This document shows positions 1 through 12,252 of a stretch of DNA of 64,000 nt, piece by piece. Every line of letters starts with the position of its first letter. Within the stretch, counting starts at the first letter, position 1. Location of the stretch: contig CM055275.1 of assembly GCA_029237695.1 (NCBI GenBank), positions 12,660,899 through 12,724,898 on the forward strand, given 5' to 3'. The notes beneath the pieces were generated by a model. That model was not told the origin of the DNA and ran no database searches. It was given only the letters and a program-made list of their open reading frames with translations. This stretch comes from Conchocele bisecta. Lineage: Eukaryota; Mollusca; Bivalvia; Lucinida; Thyasiridae. The position numbers and the translations under genes were made by a program.

Positions 1-294
1 TGACTCCTAAGAATGAAAAATCCAACCTCGTCATATCCACAATATTGTTTACATATTTTGGCCACGGAAACTCAGTTTACATCACGTGACCAACAGGTTC
101 AGTGTTTACATTTTAAAGCTACAAATATGCTGAAAACTGGTGTTAAACACCCCAAAATGTTCCTCAAGTGATGTGCAAGCAAACTTGATCTGTGACCTCA
201 AAACGTACGCACTATTTTGTTTATAACATACTACTTCACGCCATTAAGTATTGTCTAACGTTTATCATTTTGGGTTTTCCGAAAATCTATCTTT

Positions 295-797
295 AAAGGT
301 ACATGCCCACTCAGTAGGCACACAATGTTCTTTATAGTAATTAAATAAGTGTATAATTGTGTAACTATTCCACCACTTTTAAAAAGTACATGGGTCCGCT
401 ATACAGATATAATCATTTAGTAATATTTAGTTTACTGATGGTGACGCGCGGTTGTATCAGGCTATTTTCATATGCAAATGAGGCATGATATTTTTTAAGT
501 ATGTATACTAATTAAATGCGTCACCTGAACAAAATACTATTTCCGACAGATAATAAAGTATGATCATTGCACATCAAAAAATAAACACAGATAATAAATA
601 ATAAAATCCGTTAACATTTTAAAGAAACACGGTTATCGTTCCTAATATAAATGTGGAAATTTACTTCCGAGAGAAATTGTATAATAATGCCAATCAATAC
701 GTGGGGTAATGGTGAATGCATGTTTATTTGAAAATGTCTCAGATGATGTCTCTCAAAGAACATTTTGTGACTAGTGAGTGGGCATGTACCTTTTAAG
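295..797. mobile_element. Non-autonomous TIR element, family A (copy 1)
   Basis: The ends are inverted copies of one another, with the core GGTACATGCCCACTCAGTAG at the left and its complement near 770-795. The interior is AT-rich and carries no coding frame. A second copy lies at 6357-6870 and its mirror at 58066-58559. The size (~0.5 kb) and terminal inverted repeats fit a MITE of a cut-and-paste DNA transposon. The superfamily cannot be assigned because no transposase is visible. Confidence 0.75.
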
Positions 798-1248
798 TTA
801 AACTCGTTTTCACCCCCTTGTTAATTCGACCCGGAACGATCACTCAGACGGTTTTTCACCGAATGTTTGTTTATTTGAGTAGTAGTGTTAAGCATATCAC
901 GACGTCATGTCGTTTGTCGATAGATTGCATCTTGTTAGAGATCAACAAACCGCATCAGATATTCGGAACTGTCATGATGTATCATGATCATAAGGTTTCT
1001 GAACATTTTTTGTTGTTGTTATTGTTGTTATGCAATACGCTTTCCACTAGGTTAATTATTAGTTTATTTGTCATGCACAAACATATAATGCGAAGACTTT
1101 CATGACGTTCAGTCCTTTGCTTAAACAGTGTGTCACATGGTGACATGTTATAACTTAAAACCTGCATCTGTAATATGGTTAATTCCGTTCAATTTCGTTT
1201 AATTGTACGATTTGTATAAAATGTAGTAATTTCAAATGCTGGAATTAT

Positions 1249-1408
1249 AAGGAATTAATTGCCTTTTTGTTGAATTTTATCGGGGATATAAACTTGGAAA
1301 AGTCGCGGGAATACTGGACGAAGCCTTCCGGCCTTCGTCCAGTATTCCCGCGACTTTTCCAAGTTTATACCCCGATAAATTCCACAAAAAGGCCATTCAT
1401 TCCTATAA
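1249..1408. mobile_element. Foldback MITE, family 1 (nearly perfect hairpin)
   Basis: The element is almost entirely two inverted arms meeting at CCTTCCGGCCTTCG. The outer arm reads GGCCTTTTTGTGGAATTTAT in related copies and continues through a segment ending in CGCGGGAATACTGG. Further copies or fragments lie at 9379-9527, 12514-12561, 16261-16617, 30346-30695, 53243-53370 and 54951-55078. No coding capacity. Confidence 0.85.
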
Positions 1409-2435
1409 TAAAGATGCATTGGATTTTCACCCATACTTGTGTCTGTGAATCCATGTACAGTAATGTATGCGTTTGTATATGTCTATGTAATGTAATGTAA
1501 TGTAATGTAATGTATATGTCGTGTTTTATTATGTTGTCAGTTGTCCGGTTGCATGTATGAGGCTCATGCAGGAGTATGTGTGTGAATGCTGAAATGACCT
1601 TTATTATCCCATATCACGCCCCATTGCATGTCCACCCACTAATCCGTTTCACGCACCAGGCATTCCGACCGACAACGCCATCTTGAATGCATTAACTTAG
1701 CAATCTAATGATATTATAGTTTTTCACTAACGTGTAATTATATTTCATTAATAATTTGATATTATTGGTAAGAGGTTGTCGATTGAATACATGTGATATG
1801 TCATGCCTTTGTTATTGCACTTCCGCGCAGTCTGCTCAGGGTCTACGCTGTTTGCAAAAAAGAGTTGTGCTGAGATTTATATCGTCCAAGGAGACGATTC
1901 TAATGAAATACCAATATGTGTTTTCATTTAGAAGCAAACTATTCAATACGTGCGGTCTGCTGATGTGCAAACAGTAATGTGATTTCATTTTACACAATTA
2001 AACTTTTGAAATACCCAATTGCTTCAGAAATGATGGAGTGACAATACTAAATTACAAATCCCTTATCTGGAGAACTGTATTGATTTCAGGCTTTCTGTTC
2101 ACTGTCCATATAACATACCTCACAGCCTTTGCGTGTCGATACTAGTTAACCCGTTGGAGGTAAACCCTGTGATAAGTGCATTAAACAGTTATTTCATTGT
2201 CACACTACTGCCCCGAGGTACTGTGGACTATCCGATGCACTATTTATCAAGACCGAAGGATAATCATACCACATAATAAAACATATGTTAATCATACCCC
2301 CGCGTAACGAGTTGGGTGGTGGTATACTGGAGTCCGTCTTGTCCGTGTGTCCGTGCGTGCGTGCGTGCTTGCGTGCGTCCGTCATTAAACTTAACATCAG
2401 ATAAGTATGTTATAACTTCATATTTAGGGGTACCT

Positions 2436-2679
2436 GGGGCCCGTTTCACTAAATTACGTACGACAACAATGTTCGTAACTGCAAAATTGTGATAGTCTCT
2501 AAATGCCACTTTAACAATGTTTTCTTGTAAACAATTGTTGGATTTACATTTATTGTGCATATGCTGCATATGCAGCCCTATGCTCAATACATGTAAATCC
2601 ATCAATTCAAATTTACAGACGATCCTAAATTTGCACCTACGAACATTTTATTCGTAAGAAGTTTAGTGAAACGGGCCCC
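2436..2679. mobile_element. TIR element with GGGGCCCGTTTCACTAAA ends
   Basis: Terminal inverted repeats GGGGCCCGTTTCACTAAA and TTTAGTGAAACGGGCCCC bracket about 200 bp with inner inverted segments (TTCGTAA near both ends). No coding frame. The mirror copy in the right arm keeps one end (62678) but is cut off internally by an ACGC repeat at about 62790. Confidence 0.8.
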
Positions 2680-2835
2680 TGGGCCCACGCCGGGGGTATT
2701 CCGTAAGCCTCGCTTACTGACAAATATAGCTTTAAACACTATAATTTTATTTCATTTGGATAAGCACATGCCATATATACACATTACATGTATAATGTAC
2801 TGAGTCTCGCAGGGGGCGTATCATTCTTTTTTTTA

Positions 2836-3135
2836 TTAATTAATCCCCACGAAATAGCAATTCGTTCCCTTAATTTAACAATTCGTTCCCACGAATTAAC
2901 AAGTCGTTCTATACGAATTAACTGTACGTTTCCTCAATTTAACAATTCTTTCCGAGAAATAACAAATCGTTCCCATATTCGTTGTTATATCGTGGGAACG
3001 AATTGATAATGCGAGGGAACGAATTGTCTTTTCGTGGTAACATATTGTTAATTCGAGGGAACTAATTGGTATATCGTGGGAACGAATTGTTAATTCGAGG
3101 GAACGAATTGTTATTTCGTGGGAACGAATTAATAC
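2836..3135. repeat. 21-bp tandem repeat (ATTCGTTCCC family)
   Basis: Units of 21 bp, such as ATTCGTTCCCACGAAATAAC plus one base, are repeated with substitutions, and part of the array is inverted on itself. Because 21 is a multiple of three, the array stays open and yields accidental heptapeptide repeats (NNSFPR-like), which are not evidence of a gene. Other arrays: 17614-17782, 29183-29346, 62268-62521. Confidence 0.85.
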
Positions 3136-3427
3136 AAAAATATCCATGTCCCCGGCGGGGCTCCGTAATTATTGGAGGATTGAGGTGAAAGCAAAAATGC
3201 TTATATAATACCTCTTTCCTAGTATGCATAGAATGTTATCGTGGTGAACAGAAATTAAACATGCATCTAGATAACATCTAGCTGTTCCATTCTTTAAATG
3301 TGTTCAAATAGTCATTATAACAGTTAATAATGAATAAGGTCGTATCTTACCGTGATCCGAATGTGATATGGGCTCTCTGTGTTCAAAGTGTACGATGCTT
3401 TGGTGATAACAAACTACATGACAACTA

Positions 3428-4376
3428 CCGTCTGTTTCACGATACCTGCCCAAATGTTGCGGCCATATAAACAATGCAAAAACAGTATGTTTTTTATAAT
3501 ATTAAATTTTATCAAAATTTAAGAATGAGCCTTCTTTTTATTTCGTGAAAATTTGTCAAATATTTATTTTATTACGAAAAATTGATTTGTCTATGGGAAT
3601 TTAACATGGGGGAAAAAGCGGTAGAGGAGCTGTGGAAGGAGGAATTTTGGAAATTGACTTCGAAATTTGGCATGATAGCTTGAAAATGATCTAACTAAGA
3701 AAACAAAAGTTAAATTTTGAAAATCAGTCCAGTATTTCTGAAATTCAAAAAATGTCCCAATGTTAAATCCCCATAGACATCTTCACTCTGTGAACATGTC
3801 TATGGGGATTTAACATGGGAAAATTGTTTTTCTTCGCAATAAAATCAATATAAAATCAATATTTAAATAAAAAGAAGGCTAATTCTTAAATTTTCCTTTA
3901 ATTTAATATTATCGAAAATAATATATTTTTTTAATTGTTTATATGGCCGTTAAATATTGATTTTATTGAGAAAAAATATTTCCCATGTTAAATCCCCATA
4001 GACATCTCCACGGAGTGAAGATGTCTATGGGGATTTAACATGGGGAATATTTTTTGAATTTCGGAAATACTGGACCGATTTTTAAAATTTAACTTTTGTT
4101 TTCTTAGTTGGATCATATCCAAGCTATCTAGTCAGGTTTCGGAGTTAATTTCCAAAATTTTTCGTTTTTTGACTCCTCCCACACATCCTTTCCACTTTTT
4201 CCCCCATGTTAAATTCCAATAGACAAATCAATTTTTCGCAATAAAATCAATGTTTGACCGAAAAAGAAGGCTCATTCTTAAATTTTCCTTTAATTTAATA
4301 TTATTGAAAATAGTATTGTTTTTTAATTGTCTATATAGCCATAAAAATTGGGCAGCTTTCGTGAATCAGACAGTAA
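3428..4376. mobile_element. 0.95-kb non-autonomous TIR transposon
   Basis: Terminal inverted repeats of about 45-50 bp begin with CTGTCTGTTTCACGA and continue to an ATATA-containing segment. The two ~0.45-kb halves are themselves inverted, and two internal hairpins (3754-3823 and 3977-4055) are built from TTAAATCCCCATAGACAT. No transposase ORF. The mirror copy is at 61055-61977. Its terminal repeat is homologous to half of the 89-bp satellite unit at 33290-34207 and 51613-52215. A related end is seen at 16018-16065. Confidence 0.75.
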
Positions 4377-5087
4377 GTGTTATAGGAGACACGGTAACTT
4401 TTTTACACTTAAAGGTCAATTGAATAATTTATTTTTTTGTAAATAATACAATTTGATAATATGAAATAAATGCTGAAAGCCGCATTTAAAAATAACCAAG
4501 TAATCAATGAACAATTGTTTTTATATATTTATTTATATTAAGTCTACGTGATTTTTTTCTCATTGTTTTGTTACATGACCTTGATAATTTATGATGAAAT
4601 AAAATTAAAAATGTATACAAATATTTTTATTTGTATTAAAGGTTTTGTTATTGGGATTTTCAAAATTTTGTTGGAAAACAGATTATAATGTTTGCATGAA
4701 GTTTTCTGCATGTCGTTTGTTTGTCATTATCTACCAGTTTACAAACTTGTTAAACTTTAATTTTTATATTCATACATTGTATGCCCTTTAAGTTAACCAT
4801 TTCAATATACCATACGCCAATAGTTGCACTGTAGATCTACATGATGCTCGTAGTACGGTCCGCATAGTCTGATCTGGATATGCACGGTTCGCCATTCCAT
4901 CAATGAAACACTCGATATACCTCTTAAGAATCGTTATCAGTTTACGTTTGCTATAACATCTGGAGCTATACTGGTCAAACGTGCCATAATTTCATTTCTC
5001 CAATCAGAGCTACACTGGTAAGACCAGGACCTCGTTATGTATGGATATAGTTCAGTATGTTGAATTTTAGATTGACCTCATTACTGG

Positions 5088-5313
5088 ATGTGACTGAAGA
5101 AATGCGGTTAATGGGATTTGTGATCAAGCAAATTCCTAATAAAATAGTACAACTGTAGCCGGATTGCGATATTATGTTTTATAATCTTTCCGGGTGTTTC
5201 AATGATGGAATGGCGAATAGTGCAGATCCTGATCAGACTGTGCGGATGCACAGGCTGATCTGGATCTTCACTGGTCGCAAAACCGATCAACAACATTTAT
5301 CCAGTCACAGACA
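5088..5313. mobile_element. Foldback element of the 'DPDQ' family
   Basis: The ends are inverted versions of GTGACTGGAGAAATGG, and the inside carries GATCCAGATCAG and its approximate inverse CTGATCAGGATC around a small hairpin. One reading frame accidentally reads DPDQ. Related copies or parts: 8945-9115, 17260-17460, 22310-22510, 55300-55445, 60109-60335, 60410-60590. Confidence 0.65.
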
Positions 5314-5387
5314 CATATGCCCCGATTTTCAAATCAGATAAGGTTAGCGTATCAGGAAGGCACTAGTGACTATGACCCGGCACTTGA

Positions 5388-5986
5388 TATATTCATTGTA
5401 GGTTTAAATGCACTGTGCCTCATCACAAGTTTGTACCTTCTGACATCAGCGTACTTTCATTATACGTTTACAAAATTTACAATATTCTTTTCATAAACAA
5501 AGTCAATCGAGATAGTCATTGTAGGTTTAAATGCACTGTGCAGCATCACAAGTTTGTACCTTCTGACATCAGCGTACTTTCATAAAATACGTTTACAAAA
5601 TTTACAATATTCTTTTCATAAACAAAGTCAATCGAGATATTCATTGTAGGTTTAAATGCACTGTGCCGCGTCACAAGTTTGTACCTTCTGACATCAGCGT
5701 ACTTTCATAAAATACGTTTACAAAATTTACAATTATTCTTTTCATAAACAAGTCAATCGAGATATTCATTGTAGGTTTAAATGCACTGTGCCGCGTCACA
5801 AGTTTGTACCTTCTGACATCAGCGTACTTTCATTAAATACGTTTACAAAATTTACAATATTCTTTTCATAAACAAAGTCAATCGAGATATTCATTGTAGG
5901 TTTAAATGCACTGTGCCGCATCACAAGTTTGTACCTTCTGACATCAGTATACTTTCATTAAATACGTTTACAAAATTTACAATATG
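5388..5986. repeat. ~125-bp tandem repeat, five copies
   Basis: The unit contains TTTAAATGCACTGTGCC followed by ACCTTCTGACATCAGCGTAC and a TTTACAAAATTTACAAT segment. The motif GCACTGTGCC recurs near 5409, 5531, 5657, 5783 and 5908. The mirror array at 58938-60038 has nine copies, so the arms differ in copy number. Confidence 0.9.
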
Positions 5987-6356
5987 TTTTAATAAATAAA
6001 GTAAAAAACTGACAAAATTTTCAGAATTCAGCATGTACTCTGAATGTTTTCAACTTTTGACGCCATTTAGGGAACATATGTACATTTTGTAAACGTATTT
6101 CATGAAATTACGTAGATGTCTGAAGATACAAAATCACATGGCGTGTCTCATATGTGGTTGTGTCCATCCGTCCGTCCGTCCGTACACAGGTTCTGAGTAT
6201 TACATGGTTGGTTGATTGATATAAGACAAAGGAAAACAGTATACATGTAACTTAGTCCGCAAAATGAATTTCGAGTTTTTTCACTGGATCATGAAGTCTC
6301 CACTTTTGGACATTTGAATTCGCAATTTGCCTTGTCAGAAAAAAACTTGTTATCAT

Positions 6357-6870
6357 TAAAGGTACATGCCCACACAGAAGGCACAAACTGTTATTTATAG
6401 GAATTAAATAAGTGTATAATTGTGTCACTATTCCACCAGTTCTAAATATTACAAGTGCCCGCCATACAGATATAATCAATTAGTAATATTTATTTTACTG
6501 ATAGTGACGCGCGGTGGTATCAGGCTATTTTCATATGCAAATGGGGCATGATATTTTTTAATTATTTATACTAATTAAATGTGTCACCTGAAAAAAATAT
6601 ATTTTCGACAGATTATCAAGTATGATCATTGCACATCAAAACATAAATACAGAGAATAAATAGTAATGTCCGTTAACATTTTAAGGAAACACGGTTATCG
6701 TCCCCGATATCAGTGTGTAAATGTACGGCTAATATAAAATGCATAATAATGCCAATCAATACGTGGAATAACGCTTTAGTAAATTAATGTTTATTTTGCC
6801 AGAAAATGTGTCAGTTGATGTCTCTGATGTAAGTAACATGTTGTGCCTACTGAGTGGGCATGTACCTTTA
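6357..6870. mobile_element. Non-autonomous TIR element, family A (copy 2)
   Basis: Same terminal inverted repeats and interior as 295-797. It ends with the complement of GGTACATGCCCACTCAGTAG at about 6850-6870. Mirror copy 58066-58559. Confidence 0.75.
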
Positions 6871-7229
6871 ATAGTTGAAGACATCCATTTGGTATGTGGC
6901 TTCATTATGGTGTGTAGATGCGTATATATTGTTTTATCGATGTTTGCATCTGACCCGACTATTAGTTAGTTATCTTATATTTAAAGGTATGAATTGGCTC
7001 GCAGCCTTCAAAACCCGGAAAAGGGGTCAAGCCAATTCCCGTTGGCCCGTCTTTCCGAATTTAGCATTAGTTGCAATACTACTGAGCCCCGCAGATTGGA
7101 TTGGTTTCTGAAATTAACATATCACAGCTTATGTAATGCAGGGTGATGACATGTAATTAGAGTTATTTGATTTAACGGCCTATCAATCAGAACGGAATAT
7201 TTACATGGAAAAAATAAATATATTCAGCA

Positions 7230-7421
7230 GGGATTCCGCTGGCGATAGCCACTTCGCAATTGGCGATACAAATAAACAATTGGCGATACAAAAATACAAT
7301 TTTCGAAAACAAAAAATTTTTTTTCTTTTTTTTTCTTCGAAAATTGTATTTTTTTATAGCCAATTATTTTTTTTTTTTTTGAAGTGGCGATTTTTTTTAT
7401 TTTCCCCAGCGGAATCCCTGA
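7230..7421. mobile_element. Foldback element with GGATTCCGCTGG ends
   Basis: Ends GGATTCCGCTGG and CCAGCGGAATCC are inverted. The centre is a second inverted pair (CAATTTTCGAA and TTCGAAAATTG) separated by T tracts. The inner part also occurs nested in family-1 MITEs at 16440-16560 and 30400-30530. Mirror copy 57560-57707. Confidence 0.8.
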
Positions 7422-7760
7422 TTCAGATCGGAAATAATCTGACCTGGGGGCAGGTCCATACTACACCAAAGCCACTAGGACCATTCCCCTAAACGTAACA
7501 GGATTACGAATAATCGTAATGCTCACGTAAGTGGTATAACAAAATTCAACTGTCACATACAAAGACGTACAGAGACGTACGTGAGGGCCGAACCTGTAGC
7601 CTATTTCACCAGATTGGATTGGTCCTTAAATTAACATATCAGAGCTTATGTAACGCAGGGTGATGAAATGTAATTAGAGTTATGTACTCAGAACTATAGT
7701 CACAGTCACATTGCCAGTCAATGGAAAGTAACATGCATGTACACGATGTAATGGAATCAG

Positions 7761-8318
7761 CAATACGATACGATACGATACGATATACGATATACGATAT
7801 ACGATATACGATACGATATACGATATACGATATACGATATACGATATACGATACGATACGATACGCTAAGATACGATACGATACGATACGATACGATACG
7901 ATACGATACGATACGATACGATACGAATACGATACGAATACGATACGAAGACGATACGATATACGATATACGATACACGATATACGATATACGATATACG
8001 ATATACGATATACGATACGATACGATACGAATACGATACGAATACGATACGAATACGATACGATATACGATATACGATACACGATACACGATACGATACA
8101 CGATACGATACGATACGATACGATACGATACGATACGATACGATACGATTACGATACGATACGCTACGATCGATACGATACGATACGAATACGATACGAA
8201 TACGATACGAATACGATACGATATCGATATACGATACACGATACACGATACGATACACGAATACGATACGATACGATACGATACGATACGATACGATACG
8301 ATAACGATCGATACGATA
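7761..8318. repeat. (CGATA)n microsatellite with TATACGA variants
   Basis: Pure and variant 5-mers (ATACG) alternate with blocks of ATATACG and AATACG. Overlapping ORFs on both strands are produced by the repeat and are not genes. The mirror tract at 56151-57217 is about twice as long. Confidence 0.97.
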
Positions 8319-8463
8319 TATGTTATACTATAATATAATATAATAATATAATATATATAATAATATAATATAATATATATATAATATATATAATATAATA
8401 TAATAATATATATAATATAATAATAATAATATATATATATATTATTATATTTATATTATATTA
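8319..8463. repeat. (ATAAT)n / AT-rich period-5 tract
   Basis: Repeats of TAATA and TATAA follow directly on the CGATA tract without intervening unique sequence. Mirror tract 55815-56150, which is longer and more irregular. Confidence 0.9.
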
Positions 8464-8935
8464 TGCAATGCAATGCAATGCAATGCAATGCAATGCAATG
8501 CAATGCAATGCAATGCAAATGCAATGCAATGCAATGCAATGCAATGCAATGCAATGCAATGCAATGCAATGCAATGCAATGCAATGTAATGTAATGTAAC
8601 ATAATATATATAATATAGTATAATATAATTTAATTTAATATTATAGTGCAGTGCAGTGCAGTAAAGTAGCGTAGTACAGTAAATTGCAGTGCAGTGCAGT
8701 GCAGTGAATGAAATGAAATTCAATGCAATGCAATGCAATGCAATGCAATGCGATGCGATGCGATGCGATGCGATGCAATGCAATGTAATGCAATTAAACG
8801 AAATGCAATGAAATGCAATCACATACAATGAAATGCAATGAAATACAATGAAATGCAATGAAATGCAATTAAATGCATTTCATTGCAATGCAATGCAATG
8901 CAATGCAATGCAATTAGCATTAAACAATACACTGT
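8464..8935. repeat. (CAATG)n, (GCAGT)n and 10-mer derivatives
   Basis: Starts as pure ATGCA repeats, passes through GTAAT, GCAGT and GCGAT blocks, and ends as 10-mers of the AATGAAATGC type. The five-base phase is largely kept. The mirror tract (55484-55814) keeps the 10-mer and GCACT blocks but lacks the long pure block. Confidence 0.92.
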
Positions 8936-9378
8936 TTTGTGTAGTTTACACATGAAATGTGGCTGTGACTGGAGAACTGAACTTACGGGTTTGCGACCGG
9001 TGTATATCCAGATCAGTCTTCGCAGCCGCGCAGTCTGATCAGGATATGCACTGTTCGCCATTCCATCAATGAAACAGCCTCCATGCTTCTAACAATCAAT
9101 ATAAATCTCTATCAGGCAACATGCATGTGTTAGTTGATCAGGAGCTACACTGGTCATCTTTTTCTCATTTATTTCATTTCATGCGCACATGATGTATGAT
9201 AAAATAAAAGGGAACATGTAAAAAAGTAAAGTAACTGTTGTATTCTCGTTAAATTGTTGTATTGAGATTTTTAAGATTTACATAACTTTTGATCGTATTT
9301 CATGTGGTTTCCTGCATGTGGTTTTGTATTATCAGTTGACAAAATGTAGTATAACGTTTATTTTGTTTCTATTTACTA

Positions 9379-9527
9379 TAGGAATGAATGGCCTTTTTGT
9401 GGAATTTATCGTGGTATAAACTTGGAAAAGTCGCCGAAATACTGGACGAAGGCCGGAAGGCCTCGTGCAGTATTCCCGCGACTTTTCCAAGTTTATATCC
9501 CCGATAAATTCAACCAAAAATGCCATT
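9379..9527. mobile_element. Foldback MITE, family 1
   Basis: Hairpin arms as in 1249-1408, meeting near GGCCGGAAGGCC. The mirror copy in the right arm (54951-55078) lacks one outer arm end. Confidence 0.85.
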
Positions 9528-9556
9528 TTAATTTTTACTTTTGTATTCTGAACCAA

Positions 9557-11204
9557 AACTAGAAATGGACGCTTGTCGACAAGTGCATGTGTATCCCCCT
9601 CCCCAGATACACAAGTAGTTTGAAAAAAGGGTGATCGAGTTATGCTCCGGAGACAAAATCGGTGACGGACAAAGGGAGATAACTAAACAATTAGTGATGC
9701 AAGAGTTGTCATTCTTGCGCGACACACCTTTAGGGTCTATGCATGTGTGAAGCTACTGGAGCGCAGAATTATTTGTTAATAGTCCTATATTTATGTACAT
9801 ATATCTGCACAGGTGCACATAATGCCACAATATTTTCAACACAGTTGACGGAAATGTAATATAGAATGTAAATAAAAAAAATAATGCTCGCTACTGGAGC
9901 CGAGAATTTTTTTTAATAGTCCTATATTTATCTACATATATCTGCACAGGTCCACATAATGCCACAATATTTTCAACACAGTTTACGGAAATGTAATATA
10001 ATCATTTACCTGTATAAATTACCTGTAAGTGGTCAGTGGTCAGTTGCACATGCTAGCACATGCACAGGTGAATATTCTGTATATAGCACTTCGACCTTAT
10101 GCTACTAGACAAAAATTGAAAAATAATTTGAAAAAAAAAATGAAAAAAAAAAATGAAAAAAAAATAAAAAAAAATTAAAAAAAAATTAAAAAAAAAAGTT
10201 TAAAAATAATAATGCTTGCTATTGGAGACCAGATTTTTTTTAATAGTCCTATATTTATCTACATATATCTGCACAAGTCCACATAATGCCACAATATTTT
10301 CAACACAGACCCAATGTAGTGATTTACCTGTATAAATTACCTGGTCAACAGTGGTCAAGCACTGGACATCTGCACATGCTAGCCCATGCTAGCACATGGT
10401 TCTCCCAGTTTCTATTGTTCTCTCTACAGGTAAGGTGTACAGAGCACACGAGAAAAGGTGTACAGAGCATACGAGAAAACAGGTATTCATGCATTATTGT
10501 CCAGTTTGTAGAGTGCGCAAAACAAAAAAGGGAGATAACTAAAAAATTAGCTATGCAAGAGTTGTCATTCTTGTGCGCGACACACCTCCGGGTCGTGGTC
10601 TATGCATGTGTGAAGTTTCATGAAAATATTCCAAAGGGTGGTCGAGTTATGTTCCGGACAGGAAATCAGTGAGCGAAACAAAAAGGGAGAGTAACTAAAA
10701 AAAATTAGCTATGCAAGAGTTGTCATTCTTGTGCACGACACACCTTCGGTTCGTGTTCTAATTGAATGTGTTAAGTTTCATAAAAATATTCCAAAGGGTG
10801 GTCGAGTTATGGTCAATCAGTGCGCAAAACAAAAAAGGGAGATAACTCAAAAATTAGCTATGCAAGAGTTGTCATTCTTGTGCGCGACACACCTTCTGGT
10901 CGTGGTCTATGCATGTGTGAAGTTTCATGAAAATATTCCAAAGGGTGGTGGAGTTATGCTCTGGACACGAAATCAGTGCGAGAAACAAACAAGGGAGATA
11001 ACTCACAAATTAGCTATGCAAGAGTTGTCATTCTTACGCGCGACACATCTTCGGGTCGTGGTCTATGCATGTGTGAAGTTTCATGAAAATATTCCAAAGG
11101 GTGTTCGAGTTATGCTCCGGACAAGAAGTGTCTGCGGCGGACGCGGACGCGGACGCGGCGCGCTGTCAAATCCATAGTATCCCCCAACGGAGTCCGGGGG
11201 ATAC
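9557..11204. mobile_element. Insertion present only in the left arm (~1.65 kb)
   Basis: The right arm reads straight across this point: the sequence left of 9557 joins directly to AATAAATAGTG, found here at 11205. The insert carries GTATCCCCCT near its start and GGGGGATAC at its end, three copies of a ~97-bp segment (about 9754-9850, 9886-9985, 10211-10310), A-rich tracts (10120-10200) and a ~153-bp tandem repeat. ORFs of 128 and 148 aa inside it are translations of the tandem repeat. No transposase or reverse transcriptase is visible, so it is a non-autonomous element or a fragment of one. Confidence 0.75.
10530..11120. repeat. ~153-bp tandem repeat, four copies
   Basis: Each unit begins near GGGAGATAACT and includes GCTATGCAAGAGTTGTCATT and TTTCATGAAAATATTCC. 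Unit starts fall at about 10531, 10685, 10837 and 10992. Because the period is near a multiple of three, the tract shows long repetitive ORFs that I do not regard as genes. Confidence 0.88.
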
Positions 11205-12120
11205 AATAAATAGTGAATTTTATCCGACATGCATGCACATCTAGTTGTCAGCATTTTCTAATTATATGTATGACTGTATCCACGTGTCTGACCTGAAATA
11301 TTAATAGAAATACATATTCATAGTATGGACAACATATTGGGTCGGTGCGAAACCTGAATCACGACATGGCTGATTCATCATTCATAACGTGGTGAAAACG
11401 TGGTGACAACGTCGTTCAGACGTGGTGCGAACGTGGTTCAAACGTGCAAAGGAGCGTTTCCTGTATTCATGTTAGCACGTTTCATTACCGTGTTCCAACC
11501 AGTTTCAGAGACTGGGTCTATAATCAAATGCAACAGTCGTCTTCTCATGACGTAGATTTTCCTGTAGCTGCTCTGCGCTTGCGAACTGAAACAAACAACG
11601 TAATACGGATTTTCATGAAACTATGCGTATACGGTGTGATAAAAAATCAAAGGACTGAACGTCCTGAAATTCTTCGCAGTATGTCTTTGTCGATGACACA
11701 TAGACTAATAATTAATCTAGAGTGGAAAGCGTTTCGCGAGAAATAAACGTGGGAATGTCACAGCAGCAACAACAACAACAACAACAACGAGTTAAAAATA
11801 GATTTTTGGAAGATTGCAAGATTGTGTTCTTGCACCGAACCATTGAGTTACGAATCGCGAATAATCGAGTATGGCAGTTAATCGCATGGCGTGTCTCATA
11901 AGGGGAGGCTGCATATCAAGGTGTATGATCACGTGGTTATAACAACAACAACAGTGGCTGAAAGTGTTGAAATCTTGAAAGTATTATTTGATGTTTTCCT
12001 TAATATGAAACGGATTTTGATGAAATATGTCGCAGCAAACGCGACTTCATGAGCTGTCAATACAATTTGGAGATGCGGTTGGGGTTATTTTTTGCATTTT
12101 AAAGTTATTTGTAATGTTGA
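11205..12120. other. No recognised gene; ORF shared by both arms, AAC microsatellite
   Basis: A 100-aa frame at 11444-11746 corresponds to a 109-aa frame at 54136-54465 (minus). The differences between the copies are largely amino-acid changing, which argues against selection on a protein, and part of the sequence recurs at about 1034-1120. An (AAC)n repeat lies at 11762-11789. Around 11390-11445 an ACGTGGTG-like motif is repeated several times. Confidence 0.5.
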
Positions 12121-12252
12121 CGGGATAAATAGAATAGTAGGTTAGTGCCGTGAATGGAAAAAATATCTGGCGCGGCACGGAAACAGGATGTGCTCGGCAG
12201 AGCCTCGCCCATCCCGTTTCCTAAGCCTTGCTATATATTTTTGTCCATTAAC
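12121..12252. mobile_element. Foldback MITE, family 2
   Basis: One arm reads GAATAGTAGGTTAGTGCCGT. The opposite arm is partly lost here. The centre is rich in GGCACGGAAAC. Better preserved copies: 13433-13590, 52232-52373 and 53621-53761. Confidence 0.75.

Larger units (their letters stand above)
1..1740. other. Left flank outside the giant inverted repeat; no gene seen
   Basis: This stretch has no mirror copy elsewhere in the window. It holds a 0.5-kb TIR element (295-797), a foldback MITE (1249-1408), a short TGTAA microsatellite near 1490-1515, and at about 1034-1120 a relic of the repeat also seen at 11640-11750. The ORFs of 95 aa or less show no recognisable domain and overlap repeats, so I do not call genes here. 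Confidence 0.6.

Noticed and set aside
10286..11177. ORFs of 128 and 148 aa
   Set aside because: They are translations of a ~153-bp tandem repeat inside a left-arm-only insertion, with no domain.
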